Origin: Pseudoalteromonas rubra
Lineage (GTDB): Bacteria; Pseudomonadota; Gammaproteobacteria; Enterobacterales; Alteromonadaceae
Assembly (NCBI RefSeq): GCF_005887115.1
Contig: NZ_PNCJ01000004.1
Coordinates: 31,085-95,084 of the forward strand
Direction: 5' to 3'
DNA: 64,000 bases
Every line of letters starts with the position of its first letter. Positions within the stretch are counted from its first letter, which is position 1. The position numbers and the translations under genes were made by a program. The notes beneath the pieces are model-generated. The model did no database searches and had not been told where the DNA came from. It was given only the letters and a program-made list of their open reading frames with translations. This document shows positions 34,536-45,500 of this stretch, piece by piece.

Positions 34536-35762
34536 CTAAACAATCACCCCCGGTATCTCCTTACCAAACCCAAGGTCTACACCACACGCTTTAGCTGCGG
34601 TGTGCAGTACATCGTGCTGGTTGTAGCCAGAGCCGATGTCGCTGACTACGCCGCGGATGATGCGGGCGCCGCCGCCGGCGATTAGATAGGCGCAGGGGTT
34701 GGCAGAGTGTTTGTCTGCATGGCCCATGTCGGTGGTTTCTAGTACCACTGTGCTGTCTAAGATGCCGGCTGCTTTGAGTTTTTGGATCAAATAGGCGCTC
34801 AGGCTGCCCAGGTGGCTGCGCATTTCGGTGTAGTACGGGTAGTTTGGCTGGCCGTTACTGCCACCGTGAATGGCGTTGTGATAGTGCCCCTGGAAGTTCA
34901 GCTCAGGAATACGGAACTCTGACTGGTGGTTACCAAAGGCCAGTGATACCGAGCTGGTCAGGTTGCATTGCAAAGCTGCCACAGCAATGTCTGCTTGCAG
35001 CCTGGCCTGCTGGCTGAAGGTATCAAAGGTCAACGGGAACTCAGTGTCATCGGGCGCAATGCCACAGGAGGTGCCGCCAGAGAGTTCATCTAAACGCCGC
35101 TGGGTGTCTGCAATGGCATCAAGGTGATCATTCATGCGCTGTATTTCGTAGCCTGCGAGTCTGTTTTTTATCGCGTTGGCTGCCGACATATGCGCATTCA
35201 TGATAGGCGTTTTACTGTTGCTGCCCTGGGCGCCGCCAAACACCATTTTATATACGGTGAAGGGGTTTTCCTGGAACGGCAAACGGTTACGGTTGTCTTT
35301 GGTTAAGTGACCCTGGCCATTACTGTGAACGCCTAAGTTCAGATAACGAAATGGCAGGTTCGGGCCTAACGCGTTGCCCATAGTGACGTCGTAACTGTCG
35401 CCGCCCCAGCTCTGGGCGAGCAGCACCGGCATACGGCCATGACCCGCATTGGAGTGGGCCATATTGACCATAAAGTTACACTCGGTTTTTACTGGCTCAT
35501 AGCCTGCCGACATCACACCCAGCTGCATGGTTTCACCGCTGCCTGTGGGGTTCCAAAGCGACGCAATCGAGCCGCCCGGAATATATATAGACACGGTTTT
35601 ATTGGGCAGCCCGGCGTCCATGGCATCGGCATGTCGTGCGTAAAGCAACCCTGATACCAGCGGCGATGTGCGGATCAGGGCGGTCGAAATACCCGACGCC
35701 ATAAACATTTTTAATAAGCTGCGGCGCGATATCGCCATGTTATTTAAATGCTCTTTTTTCAT
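34536..35762 (-). CDS. DUF1552 protein with twin-arginine signal
   Basis: 408 residues. The N-terminus carries a twin-arginine signal (SRRSLLKMFMASG), so it is likely exported folded. The DUF1552 body includes VSIYIPGGSIASLWNPTGSGE, a LSGGTSCG segment and VVLETTDMGHADKHS. The family, best known from planctomycetes and myxobacteria, always travels with DUF1592-type cytochrome proteins, as here (30-base gap). It has a sulfatase/phosphatase-like look but no proven reaction. It is the last gene of the riboswitch-led operon. Confidence 0.85.
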   Translation of the reverse strand: MKKEHLNNMAISRRSLLKMFMASGISTALIRTSPLVSGLLYARHADAMDAGLPNKTVSIYIPGGSIASLWNPTGSGETMQLGVMSAGYEPVKTECNFMVNMAHSNAGHGRMPVLLAQSWGGDSYDVTMGNALGPNLPFRYLNLGVHSNGQGHLTKDNRNRLPFQENPFTVYKMVFGGAQGSNSKTPIMNAHMSAANAIKNRLAGYEIQRMNDHLDAIADTQRRLDELSGGTSCGIAPDDTEFPLTFDTFSQQARLQADIAVAALQCNLTSSVSLAFGNHQSEFRIPELNFQGHYHNAIHGGSNGQPNYPYYTEMRSHLGSLSAYLIQKLKAAGILDSTVVLETTDMGHADKHSANPCAYLIAGGGARIIRGVVSDIGSGYNQHDVLHTAAKACGVDLGFGKEIPGVIV

Positions 35763-35792
35763 GTTACTAACCTCTTAATGTTGTGACCCGCA

Positions 35793-38700
35793 TTACTCGC
35801 TTCTGGACCAGGCTTTGCGATAACGCACCGACTTGAGCGAACCAAATTTCTCCAGCATGGCTCTCGGGCTTTCCTGCATCATGGTGTTGGTCAGAGTGTC
35901 GATTTCACACATATAACCGACCTGCTCTGTCTGAGACAGACGCTTGTCTTCTTCACTCGTCGGGTCGATTGAGTCATGACCCACACCCATTACGTAGCGG
36001 AACATTTGCTGTGGTAAGCAGCTTTGAGCTGAAGACAGGTCGGCTATTACAGCACCTAATTGTTTAGTGCCATTGAATGGTACAAAGTCACTGACCTGAG
36101 CGTACTTCTCAGGAGCGTAGAGGGTACCCGATGCATCGATCACATTACCGTTGTTGTCTTGATTACGGATGTTGCCTACCGCATCAAAGTCTTCCATCCC
36201 AAAGCCCATCGGGTTGATGTACTTTTCGTGGCAGCTTGAGCAAGGCTGGCCTTCGGTCAAGCTGTGGTACTTAAGTCGGTTAGTGGTCGTCGGGTCTTGC
36301 AACAAGTCAGACAGCTCGGCAAGCCTTTGCTCTCTGGCTTCAAAGGTACCGGCTGGCGGATCGGGCTGCTCCTGACACAACATACGACGGCGCACTCTGA
36401 CCGAGCGTAAGATAGGGTGCGACTCGTCTACTTCTGCCCAGCGCGACATAAACGCACCATTGGCCAAGATACCCCCACGTTGTGTGGTCTCAACTTTTTG
36501 CAGTTCATCACCCGATACGCCGGGAATGTTGTAGTGGTTGGCCAGCATCTGATTGACGAACGTGAAGTTGGCGGTATACAGCGAGCCAAATTTTTCGTCC
36601 GGCTGAGTCATGATATAGGAGAAGGTTTCGTTGATCTCCGCTTTCATGGCGGGTACCAGATTGGCAAAGCCCGGATAGTGGTCCTGATCTTTACTGGCGA
36701 CCTCTAGACTACCTGTGCCTAACCAGCTGCCCACAAAGTCACCCAATACCGGCTTGGCTTGCTCTGCCAGGCGGTTTGCATGGGCAATGATATGGGCTTC
36801 ATCACGTAACTCGTCACGCTCAGCGGCTTGCCAAAGAAGCTGATCAGGCGTTGATCCGGTAAAGGTATAAGACAGGAAGGTGGCCATTTCCCACGAGGTC
36901 AGCTCAAAGGCGTCGTAATCCAGCTCTGAGTTATCCGGGTTTGCTTCGCCTAATTCATGACGATAAATAAATTGCGGCGAAGACAGCAAGCCTTCCAGCG
37001 CTAACTGCATGCCCGCTGCAACGTCGTTATTGTTGAAAAAGCCCGTTGCGATCAGCCGGTAACTGTCTGCCTCATCCTGCGTTAGCGGTCGGCGGAATAT
37101 CTGTGGTGCTAACTCATCAATCAAACGGTTGGCACAGTCTTCATCGATGGCTGAACAACTTAAAGCGGGCGAATAGCCATTATCAGCCACCCATTGTGCG
37201 ATTTCTTCGGCAACCAGCAGGTAGTTGCTGTAGTTGGAAGGCTGCACCGCGGCATGGGTATTATTGATGAAAAAGCCCACCTGAGAATCCGGCGACAGGC
37301 CGTCTGACACTTCAAAATCAACTCCCAGTAAGTCTTCTACTGTGTTTTGATATTCAGTTTGGGTCAGGATTTTCAGCTGTCTTGCACCGTATGCCACAGG
37401 CGCGACACCCACATCACAGGTGAGTGGCGCAGGCCACAGGGTTTGCAGATATGCCGCGATATCCGTGGCACATTGCTCATCACAGGCACCCGGCGCGCCA
37501 TAAGGCATAGTCGCAGTGATCACATCAATCATGGCCTGTACATCGCGTTCTGTATTAAGCGCAGGGAATGAACCCAGACCGCCACCTTCAGAGCCATGAC
37601 AACCGGCACAGTTAGTTTTGTACAACTCCATACCACGGGCAATGGGGTCGGTTTGCGTGACTGTGATACGGGCAATATTACTGGACTGGGAGGGCACTGA
37701 GTTGTTCAGCGCAATCACCTTGTAATCAAACTCGCCGGACTCAGGTAAACCCGATTCATAATAACTGGCGTTAGAGGCAAGCGTAGCGGCGGTGTGCCAG
37801 CGGCCATCAAGCGATTTTAAACGTACTAGGTAGTTGGTTTCGTTATTGCTGTTGTCGTACCAGCTTAATTGCGCCTGCGCTTCGGTAGAAAGCACACTGG
37901 CGCTGAGCTCAGAAGGCGCAGCGGGTTTGGCCGCCATATCAACCGGCTCAAAACCGTCTTGCTCGGCTGATAAAAAGGTCAGGTTAAAGTAAACCGGTAC
38001 GGTCTCGCCAATGCCACTCAGGTTAGCGACCACTCGCAGTGCTTCAATACCATAGTCCATATCGAAGGTTTTACTGTCGATGATCATCGGCGTAAGCGTA
38101 TTGACATTCACATGGCCCGTTGCCAGCTTCACGACCAACACATCCAGGCTGAGTTCATGGTTAACGCCATGCAGGCTCATCTCGCCGGTAACGGTTTGAA
38201 CCGTCGGGTTGCCCACTTCCAGCGTGCTCAATAGTGCAGGGTCAATCTGAGTACTGAAGTACGCCGTTGGCAGTAGCTCAGTTTCAAACAGTAAATCCAT
38301 AACCCGGCTGTTTCTGATATCCACACCGGTAGACACGCTATTCAAATCGACTGCCAGGAGTACGCGCCCATCGGCATCGATACTGCCTGATAACGCAGGG
38401 GCTGCATTATCTTGCGATACAAACTGGTTCAGCTCTGCCACATGGTCTTTTTTGACCGACACGTAGCTGAGTGAAGACTCTGCGCTATCCAGCGCCCACA
38501 AGCCCGTTTCTGTGACCGCATCCGGAGGCGTAGTCGGGCCTGAATTGCTGCACACATCCCCATTGAGGGTAATGGCAACGTCTTCGCTCAGGCCATTTTT
38601 ACTGGCAACAAAACCCAGCCCAAATGATTGATTTGCATGGACGGTATGACCCTGCGAGGTGATGGTACACCCAGTGTCGTTACAGTCGAAATTGCCATTC

Positions 38701-38963
38701 CAGCCATTTTGCAGGGATATGCCCAGGTTCCAGGTGAGTTCGAGCGACCAGTCGTTAATGCTCTGATCTGAGTCATTTGCAATGACTATCTCGGTTTTAA
38801 ACCCATTGTTCCAGTTATCCGGAATGTTGAATGAACACTGCGCTGCCTGAGCAAACGGCGCGCTTGCGATTAAACTGATGCAGGCGGCAAACTTTGCAAT
38901 AGCAGGTGCTGCAGATTTGCTACGAGTCAAGGTAGAGAATCGTGGTAAATTATTGAATATCAT
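35793..38963 (-). CDS. Secreted CBM2-YceI-FN3-cytochrome c-DUF1587/1595/1592/1588/1585 protein
   Basis: 1056 residues. In order: signal peptide (about 1-41, ending AQA); CBM2-like beta domain (42-135); YceI-like region (about 145-335, DSAESSLSYVSVKKDH start); fibronectin type III (345-435); cytochrome c site CAGCH (about 454); DUF1587, 1595, 1592 and 1588 blocks (about 535-930); and DUF1585 with a second CSSCH motif and NPMGFGMEDFD. Family knowledge: these modules form planctomycete-type extracytoplasmic cytochromes of unknown reaction, paired with DUF1552. The YceI and CBM2 additions are unusual and shared with the upstream gene. Confidence 0.85.
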   Translation of the reverse strand: MIFNNLPRFSTLTRSKSAAPAIAKFAACISLIASAPFAQAAQCSFNIPDNWNNGFKTEIVIANDSDQSINDWSLELTWNLGISLQNGWNGNFDCNDTGCTITSQGHTVHANQSFGLGFVASKNGLSEDVAITLNGDVCSNSGPTTPPDAVTETGLWALDSAESSLSYVSVKKDHVAELNQFVSQDNAAPALSGSIDADGRVLLAVDLNSVSTGVDIRNSRVMDLLFETELLPTAYFSTQIDPALLSTLEVGNPTVQTVTGEMSLHGVNHELSLDVLVVKLATGHVNVNTLTPMIIDSKTFDMDYGIEALRVVANLSGIGETVPVYFNLTFLSAEQDGFEPVDMAAKPAAPSELSASVLSTEAQAQLSWYDNSNNETNYLVRLKSLDGRWHTAATLASNASYYESGLPESGEFDYKVIALNNSVPSQSSNIARITVTQTDPIARGMELYKTNCAGCHGSEGGGLGSFPALNTERDVQAMIDVITATMPYGAPGACDEQCATDIAAYLQTLWPAPLTCDVGVAPVAYGARQLKILTQTEYQNTVEDLLGVDFEVSDGLSPDSQVGFFINNTHAAVQPSNYSNYLLVAEEIAQWVADNGYSPALSCSAIDEDCANRLIDELAPQIFRRPLTQDEADSYRLIATGFFNNNDVAAGMQLALEGLLSSPQFIYRHELGEANPDNSELDYDAFELTSWEMATFLSYTFTGSTPDQLLWQAAERDELRDEAHIIAHANRLAEQAKPVLGDFVGSWLGTGSLEVASKDQDHYPGFANLVPAMKAEINETFSYIMTQPDEKFGSLYTANFTFVNQMLANHYNIPGVSGDELQKVETTQRGGILANGAFMSRWAEVDESHPILRSVRVRRRMLCQEQPDPPAGTFEAREQRLAELSDLLQDPTTTNRLKYHSLTEGQPCSSCHEKYINPMGFGMEDFDAVGNIRNQDNNGNVIDASGTLYAPEKYAQVSDFVPFNGTKQLGAVIADLSSAQSCLPQQMFRYVMGVGHDSIDPTSEEDKRLSQTEQVGYMCEIDTLTNTMMQESPRAMLEKFGSLKSVRYRKAWSRSE

Positions 38964-38975
38964 TTTCTTTCCCTC

Positions 38976-40775
38976 CTATTGTTGAGCTTCAAAAACTAAG
39001 TTAAAGCTCACGGGAACCGCGTAACTGATCACAGATAAATTCGCCAATGTTCTCAGTGTTTCTATACCTGGCTCTAAGCCAAAGTCTGTCGCGTCCAGCA
39101 CTACGGGGGTAAGGCTTTGCACCATCACCTTAGTGTGCGTCAGGCGGCGAACTGCCACGTCTGCTGTCACTTCAGCTATCACGCCTTTGAGGTTGAGCGT
39201 GGCGGTCACTGTCTGCTTGTCAGTGCTGCCAATGGGTAAGGCTGTCAGAGCTGCATAATCAACGGCGAGCAGCACTTCGGCATGGGGGAACAAGCTGGTA
39301 TCAAACAGGTGCTCCTTCATTCTGCCGTCCCGGGTGTCATTGCCCGTATTAACACTGGCCAGATCCAGAGTGAGCCTTGCTGCCCCTTGCTCAGAAATAC
39401 TGCCGCTGAGATTTTCGAAGGTATGTGCTTCAACCACGTGCTGTTTCTTGGTGGAGACAAAATAAAGGCTGGAGCTTTGCGGGTTTAACTCAAATGGTCC
39501 GGTGATGGGTGCTACATCCGGCTCTGTGACCTGAATGCTGATGGGCTGGCTGACTGTGGTATTGACCCCGTCATTGACTGTTAATTTAACCGTAAATGTA
39601 CCGGTTTGATCGAAAATATAAGCAGGGTTTGGCTCGCTGGATGTATTGCCATTGCCAAAATCCCAGCTGTAGGTCAGGGTATCGCCATCGGGGTCGGAAG
39701 AGCCACTGCCATCAAAGTTCACTGTTAGAGGGCGCTGGCCCGAGGTTACAGAGGCTGATGCAACGGCCGTTGGCGCATGGTTAATAGTGCCATCTGTCGA
39801 GCATAAGCCGCCTAGCGAAGGCGTAGTTGGGGCATCGTTTTCCTGCGCCTTTTGGGCATTAAAGCCAAAGTTTAAGCTCTGGCCCGGATTAATGGTGCCG
39901 TTGTAGTTCTCATTCACAATCTCATAGGGGTTATTGCCACTGTGATTGCCATGCCAGACGCCGGTCAGTTTAGTGTTGTCGGCAAATTCCATCAGCACTT
40001 TCCAGCCTGAAATGGCCACGCTTTCGGTGTTGGTGATGGTGACCTTGCCGCGAAAGCCTGAGATCCACTCCTGTTCCACTTCAAAGACACATTGTGCCGA
40101 TTCTGGCTGCGCTTGTTCAATCGAGAGCGAAATCGGTGCTGCCTGGTAGTCATTGGTGCCGTCGTTGATGGTTAATGACACCTGGTAATCACCCGGCTGC
40201 TCAAAGGTATGCTGTGGGTTCATTTCATCTGAGTTTTGACCGTTACCAAAATCCCACAGATAGCTCACAGTGTCTGAGGCCGAATTGGCAAGCTCGCTGC
40301 TGAACTGGATGGTGGCAGGTGCCGTGGCCTGGGTGTCAGACGCGGTAATGGCAACACTGACTTCGTTATTGTCATCCTGCCCGCTGCTTTCGCAAATGCC
40401 AGAGAAGACAGGTGCAACGGCGGTTTGCCCGGCCGCTTTTTGCACGTTAAAACCAAACGACTTTGACGAGTTTGGGTTAATCTTTCGGTTCCAGCCGAGG
40501 TTCTCAAACTGATAGGGGTTGCTGCCGCCCAGTTGGGCGCGCCAGGCATTGTTGATTGACTCACCCTGATTAAATTCAAGCCCGACCATCCAGCCATCTA
40601 AGGCAACGTCGGAATCGTTATATACCGTGACTTCTGCGGTATAACCGCTTTGCCACTCATTTTTTACCTTGAACTCGCACTGCGCTGCCAGGCCTGGCAT
40701 AGCGTGTCCTAAAGCCATTAAACAGAGCCCGACTTTAAAAAGCCGACGCTGCTTGTTGTATCTATCTTGTCTCAT
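38976..40775 (-). CDS. Secreted protein: two CBM2-like domains, two PKD domains, C-terminal YceI-like domain
   Basis: 599 residues. Signal peptide (about 1-31), CBM2-like (32-130, CEFKVKNEWQSGYTAEVTV), PKD (about 140-220, VSYLWDFGNGQNSDEMNPQHTF), CBM2-like (about 228-325), PKD (330-420), then a YceI-like domain (about 430-597) alike to that in the next gene. The ATG at 40775 has GGGGA upstream. CBM2 modules bind polysaccharides; YceI domains often bind polyisoprenoid or other lipids. It is the first gene of the operon downstream of the c-di-GMP-I riboswitch; 12 bases separate it from the cytochrome-type gene. Confidence 0.82.
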   Translation of the reverse strand: MRQDRYNKQRRLFKVGLCLMALGHAMPGLAAQCEFKVKNEWQSGYTAEVTVYNDSDVALDGWMVGLEFNQGESINNAWRAQLGGSNPYQFENLGWNRKINPNSSKSFGFNVQKAAGQTAVAPVFSGICESSGQDDNNEVSVAITASDTQATAPATIQFSSELANSASDTVSYLWDFGNGQNSDEMNPQHTFEQPGDYQVSLTINDGTNDYQAAPISLSIEQAQPESAQCVFEVEQEWISGFRGKVTITNTESVAISGWKVLMEFADNTKLTGVWHGNHSGNNPYEIVNENYNGTINPGQSLNFGFNAQKAQENDAPTTPSLGGLCSTDGTINHAPTAVASASVTSGQRPLTVNFDGSGSSDPDGDTLTYSWDFGNGNTSSEPNPAYIFDQTGTFTVKLTVNDGVNTTVSQPISIQVTEPDVAPITGPFELNPQSSSLYFVSTKKQHVVEAHTFENLSGSISEQGAARLTLDLASVNTGNDTRDGRMKEHLFDTSLFPHAEVLLAVDYAALTALPIGSTDKQTVTATLNLKGVIAEVTADVAVRRLTHTKVMVQSLTPVVLDATDFGLEPGIETLRTLANLSVISYAVPVSFNLVFEAQQ

Positions 40776-40806
40776 GAGTATTCCCCAGAGCATTGTCATC
40801 TGACAT
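40762..40806 (-). CDS. Possible 14-codon upstream ORF overlapping the CBM2 gene start
   Basis: Reads MSDDNALGNTHETR then TAG. Its ATG (40806) has an AGGGAAAC ribosome-binding-like site, and it ends 11 bases past the ATG of the CBM2 protein in another frame, so it could couple or tune translation downstream. There is no homology; it may be chance. Confidence 0.3.
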   Translation of the reverse strand: MSDDNALGNTHETR

Positions 40807-40998
40807 GTTGTTTCCCTGCTGTTCTTCGCTGAATAGGCGGTCGACCAGAATGAACAGGTTAAAATCGCAACGACAAGCTCGGGGATGAGGAAAGACTAAA
40901 AGTAGACGGTATGACAACAGGTGCCATAGGCGTGAATGCCAATATGCTACGCAGTGCGCATACAAAACAACAGTATGCACACTTCATGTTTACTCGTT

Positions 40999-41086
40999 GG
41001 CATTCAGCAACCCCGCTATCTTAGCACTCACCTTAGACCGGAAGCTTTGCGTCCCTTCCTTTCGAAAGGTTTGCTATTTTAAGCCT
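40999..41086 (-). ncRNA. c-di-GMP-I (GEMM) riboswitch
   Basis: On the minus strand, in order: TAGCAAACC, the GAAA tetraloop hairpin (CCTTTCGAAAGG), GGGACGCAAAGC, CCGGTCTAAGG, and GATAGCGGGGTTGCTGAATGCC. These are the conserved blocks of the GEMM-I aptamer (GCAAACC ... GAAA ... GGGACGCAAAGCC ... CCGGCCTAA ... GTAGCGGGGTTACCG). It lies about 225 bases before the CBM2/YceI gene, so the whole secreted operon is likely under c-di-GMP control. The expression platform was not worked out. Confidence 0.9.
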
Positions 41087-41467
41087 GTCTGTGGAAGGTA
41101 GCCCAAAATTGCAATAACCACAAAGGCCAAACCGCAACTTTCACATTATTTGCACATTTCACCTGAAATAAGGCAGAAAGACTGCTTGGAATTTGTCCTT
41201 GGTCATTATGAAGTCCTTAAAATTTAATGATTTATGCTCATTTTTAGACATGTGCACAATGTGGCTCAATTGTGCACTGATGAAGAGGAATGTGTCCTAA
41301 ATTTGGTCCGGTTGTGATATGTTTTCTGTTTGTGATTGGTGGACAATCGTTCAAAAGTCGAACCGCTTATTGTGTGTCAGTGTCGATATGGGAAAGTTTT
41401 TATTGGGTGCTGGTTTGAAAATAACAGGCACACTGTTTTTGAAACATTAAATTTTAAGGAGATTAAC

Positions 41468-42184
41468 GTGAGAGCGATAGTGCTAATTGGATGCTTTTTG
41501 ATGAGTTGGACTGCTATGTCTTCCCCCATTCCGGACTTTCCATTTGTGACTGTGACCGGAGAAAGCTCCCGTAAAGTTGCTCCGGACACCGCAATTGTAG
41601 GTGTAGAGGTTGTTACTTATTCCGAGCGTTCAGATATGGCTTTTGAAAAGCTGAATAGTACGACTGCCATGCTTCTAACATTGTTGAAAAAGTATGGCGT
41701 GAGTACTGACAATATTACTGCGCATCAACTTGTAAAGGATACGAAGCGGGCCCGAGAAAAAAATGGCTACAGCAAATTGGATATTTTGGGATACGAGTTT
41801 ACTCAGGTTTTTGAGATCCGGTTAGATAAATTAGAACATTATTCAGAAATTGCTGATGAGATCAGCAAAATGGATAATGTAAAGGGTCTGAAAAGCGAAT
41901 TTGATGTATCAAATCGAGAAGAGATTGAAATTGAGCTAATTGGCCTTGCGGGCAAAAACGCAAAATTGAAGGCAAAAAAAATGGCACTTGGCTTAGATGT
42001 TAAATTAGACTCTGTTTTCGCGATTAATGACACCGGATCATACAAATCATTTTTTGCGACCTTTGGTCTGGACAATGACAGAGTCATAGCTTTTGGTATG
42101 CCAACCATTGATAGCTCTTTTTTCGTGCCTAAACATATTGAAATATCAAAAACGATAAACGTTCTCTATAAGTTAACGCCATAA
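41468..42184 (+). CDS. SIMPL domain (DUF541) exported protein
   Basis: 238 residues with a signal peptide (about 1-20) and the family pattern FPFVTVTGESSRKVAPDTAIVGVEV, ending in a RVIAFGMP ... KTINVLYKL strand. The GTG at 41468 is preferred because TTAAGGAG lies 6 bases upstream and it opens the signal peptide; the longer frame to 41336 has no such support. The family is periplasmic or surface, of unclear function. It is divergent from the riboswitch operon. Confidence 0.8.
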   Translation: MRAIVLIGCFLMSWTAMSSPIPDFPFVTVTGESSRKVAPDTAIVGVEVVTYSERSDMAFEKLNSTTAMLLTLLKKYGVSTDNITAHQLVKDTKRAREKNGYSKLDILGYEFTQVFEIRLDKLEHYSEIADEISKMDNVKGLKSEFDVSNREEIEIELIGLAGKNAKLKAKKMALGLDVKLDSVFAINDTGSYKSFFATFGLDNDRVIAFGMPTIDSSFFVPKHIEISKTINVLYKLTP

Positions 42185-42582
42185 GGTCTGTTTTAATTTG
42201 TTTCTCAGATTTGAAATTAGGCCTTGATAGCCCTCAATACGCTGGGATAACAAGCTCGCTTTTTTGTCTCGGAATCATCCTTGAAAGGTGAGCGTAATGA
42301 GAGTTGCTCTGGCATTTCTATGCTAAGAGCCTCAACTCCAATAGATATCATAAAAAGCAAAGCACTTTGTTTAATTGGTGAAAGAAACCTGCTTTACGTT
42401 TCCCCCTCTTATACCTGTTTGACTCAACCCAATTATCACAGCTGTAAGCAATGATAGATGCACAAGGTAGGTGCTGAATAGTCTATTTATTATTCAGTAA
42501 GGCTGAATTATAAGCAGCCATTGATTTAAAAATGTCTCGCATATAAGTACAATATGCGAGAATTTAAAAATTGGAATAAACG
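42185..42582. other. Intergenic region, no gene seen
   Basis: About 400 bases. A compound inverted repeat (GAGTTG-CTCT near 42301, AGAG-CCT-CAACTC near 42328) could end the SIMPL transcript. ATTCAG-TAAGG-CTGAAT near 42489 is a small palindrome in the presumed promoter region of the next gene. Confidence 0.35.
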
Positions 42583-45500
42583 ATGTATAAGAACTGGATT
42601 GGTATAGCGGCAGCGGCCTGCTTGCTGAGCGCATGCGGTGGTGGGAGTGATTCGACAACGTCGACACCAGAGTCAGAGCTTGGTTTTCAAACGTTATCGG
42701 ATAACTCGGGTGGTGATACACCCCAAAAAAAGCTGCAAGCTTTGTATGGTGCTAAGGTAGAACCCGCACAAATTGCTCCTGATAACGTCATGCAAATTGC
42801 ACACGATGTTCTTTATTGGCGAGATATTACTCAGTTTATTGTTAATTCTGACACGCAAGGTTTTACTCCGCGCTATCCGCGCTTCCAACAGTACGATACT
42901 CGGGATCACTGGTTGCAAGAAAACCAGTTGTGTGAGTCAGGTAATGCCACATTCCCTAAGTTTGAAAATGAAACCGTTTTCAAGCCTAGTTATGAGGTTG
43001 TGTATGAAAACTGCAAAGTAGGGCCTTTGGTTGCTAATGGCAAAGCCACATTGCACTTGATTGGGCCCGATGTTGCTGCTGGGTATGTTGAAACGTTTGC
43101 AATAGAAATAATCTCTGGGTTTTCAATCCATGAGCAAACCGAAAATAAAACCTACCAGGTTCAGGGCTACTCTACAGAGAATGATTACAATAGCTCAGAG
43201 ACCGTTAGTATGGTGTTCAGCCATGATGGCAAAAAGCTCGCCTGGGTGGATTACGCCGGGGGAAGAGATGGCTACGACAATGTTTATCTGGCGCAGTTTG
43301 GTAAAGTAAGTCGCATGTCAGATTCAAGCATTACCGATGAACAAGGTGGCGAGATCCGCTTTAGCTTTAAGGATGAAGAAACCTGGGTTGGACTCAGGCA
43401 GTCGCAAGGTGAATACTTCTCTTCATTTTATCAAGGCACGCAGAACTATAGTTATTACGGTGATGAAGAGCAAGCCAAATGGGTAAAAATAGCAAACGAT
43501 GATTTTAACTTAACGACTTTGCTTGCTGACAAAGGCCCCACTAAGGTGCGTTTTGATGCTAAAAATGTAGTTGAAAAGGGTACGCGTGTCATATTACGTC
43601 CCAACCTGCTTGACGCGCCAGATTACAACCTGTCAAAAGTGGCCTGGCAGATCACGGCGCCTGGCGCATCTAAACCTGAGACTAACAATCAGTGGGAAAA
43701 CGAGTATACGTTCGCACAGGGTGGTGAATACCTGGTTACACTGATAGCAACAGATACCCACAATAACAGTGCCCAGTTCTCGGAGACCATTTATGTCACC
43801 GGAGGAGGAATGGGCCTGTATACAGAAGCCAATATTGACGTCGAGTCGGAGTTAACTGATCAAACACCTTACCGTGCTAAAGTTGCCATCGCCGAAAATG
43901 GTAGTTATCAGTTTGCTTTGGCCTCTGGTCCTGCTGGAATGACAGTCGATGAAATGGGGGTTGTTAGCTGGGATGGGCAACAAGCCGATACTTTTAACTT
44001 TGCGGATACAGCCTATTACAACGTCAGGGTGACAGATACAGACTCGCAGGCGTCGATGTTGGTTGGTGGCAAAATAGCCTTAATGCATAAACCAAAACAA
44101 CTTGAGTCACTTTATCATTTAAGCGGTGATAGACCCGCTAAAGCGCTTAGCTGGACAAACCCTGCTAATGCAAACCGCGCTATGCTATTAAGAAGTTCAG
44201 AAGAGTTTGAGGCTGGTATCACCTCTTTGACGTTGCAAGATGGGAGCCTGGTTGTTGAAAGCAATTTTTTCAATACTCCGACTAATGGCAAGGTACTGAA
44301 TGTAACTTATAGCGACAGCGCAGATGAGCTTGTTTATTTATACGCACATGAATATAACTATAGTCGACTGAAAAACTTTAAGATTTCAAGTGACGATGCA
44401 CATGTGTTTAGCCCGGAAAGTTCGCTACATCGCATTGCTCCGTATATTACCGATCTGGATAACGACGGTGAACTGGAGATAGTCAACACCTATTCTGAAA
44501 ATGGCGTTGAACTCTATAATTCAAGCTATGAAAGAAGTGTTGCCCGGTTATTAGCAATAGCAGATAGTGCATATTACAGCAAATGGCAGGAATGTGATCT
44601 AGATGGCGATGGGACTGCAGAGTTGTTGCAAACGGTATCAAACTCAAGAAGCGTTCAGCTCAATCTAATTAGCTATGTTGATAAACAGCTCAAGGCAGTG
44701 CGCGGATCTGTGTTAAATAAAGGCTCATATTTTGATGATGCTATCGTCAATATGATTGACTTAGATGGTGATGGCCAATGTGAGGGGATTCTTTCCTACG
44801 TGGGTGATACGGATAACACATCGCTTGGCTGGCATACTTACGATGGTGAAACCATGGTGTTAGAGCATATTACTGACGGATATTCAGAGCTGGCTGGTTT
44901 TGAATATGTTCCGTTTACAGTAAATAACAACTCGCTCATTTTTAAGTCAGATTCCGCGATGAAAACGCTGAGTATAAACTTGCAGGAAAGTCAGTTTGTT
45001 ACCTCACTTTTGGAGTTTTCTAATGGGTTGGATATTCAGCTTAACCCAGAACATTCAGCATTAGTTGGGCGAGCCGACCTGGATAACGACGGTAAACAGG
45101 AGTGGGTCTATAAGCATACTCTGTCTACTTTGGACGAGCTGTATAGCAAACTGGGTGAGCATTATGAAACGGGTTATCGTTTTACTGCGCACGATATTGT
45201 TTATGTAGCAGTCGCTGTAGAGCAAGGTTTGGTGACGCCTAAATATCGCAGCGAAGCGATAAGTATAGCACCGGTTCTTACTGTACTACCGGCTGACAAT
45301 GGAGCCACTAGAGTGGTTACTGACCGTGATGAATACATAAGCGGCTGGTATTATACCGAGCTGGACGCACAAGGTAATATTAGGCCTAATAGTCGGAAAA
45401 AAGGGTGGTCACAGGTTATATATCGTGACGACGGCTCGTATTACAAGCTAGATTCATCTGATGATACTTATACTTTGTATGGTGTTGACGATAACGTCGT

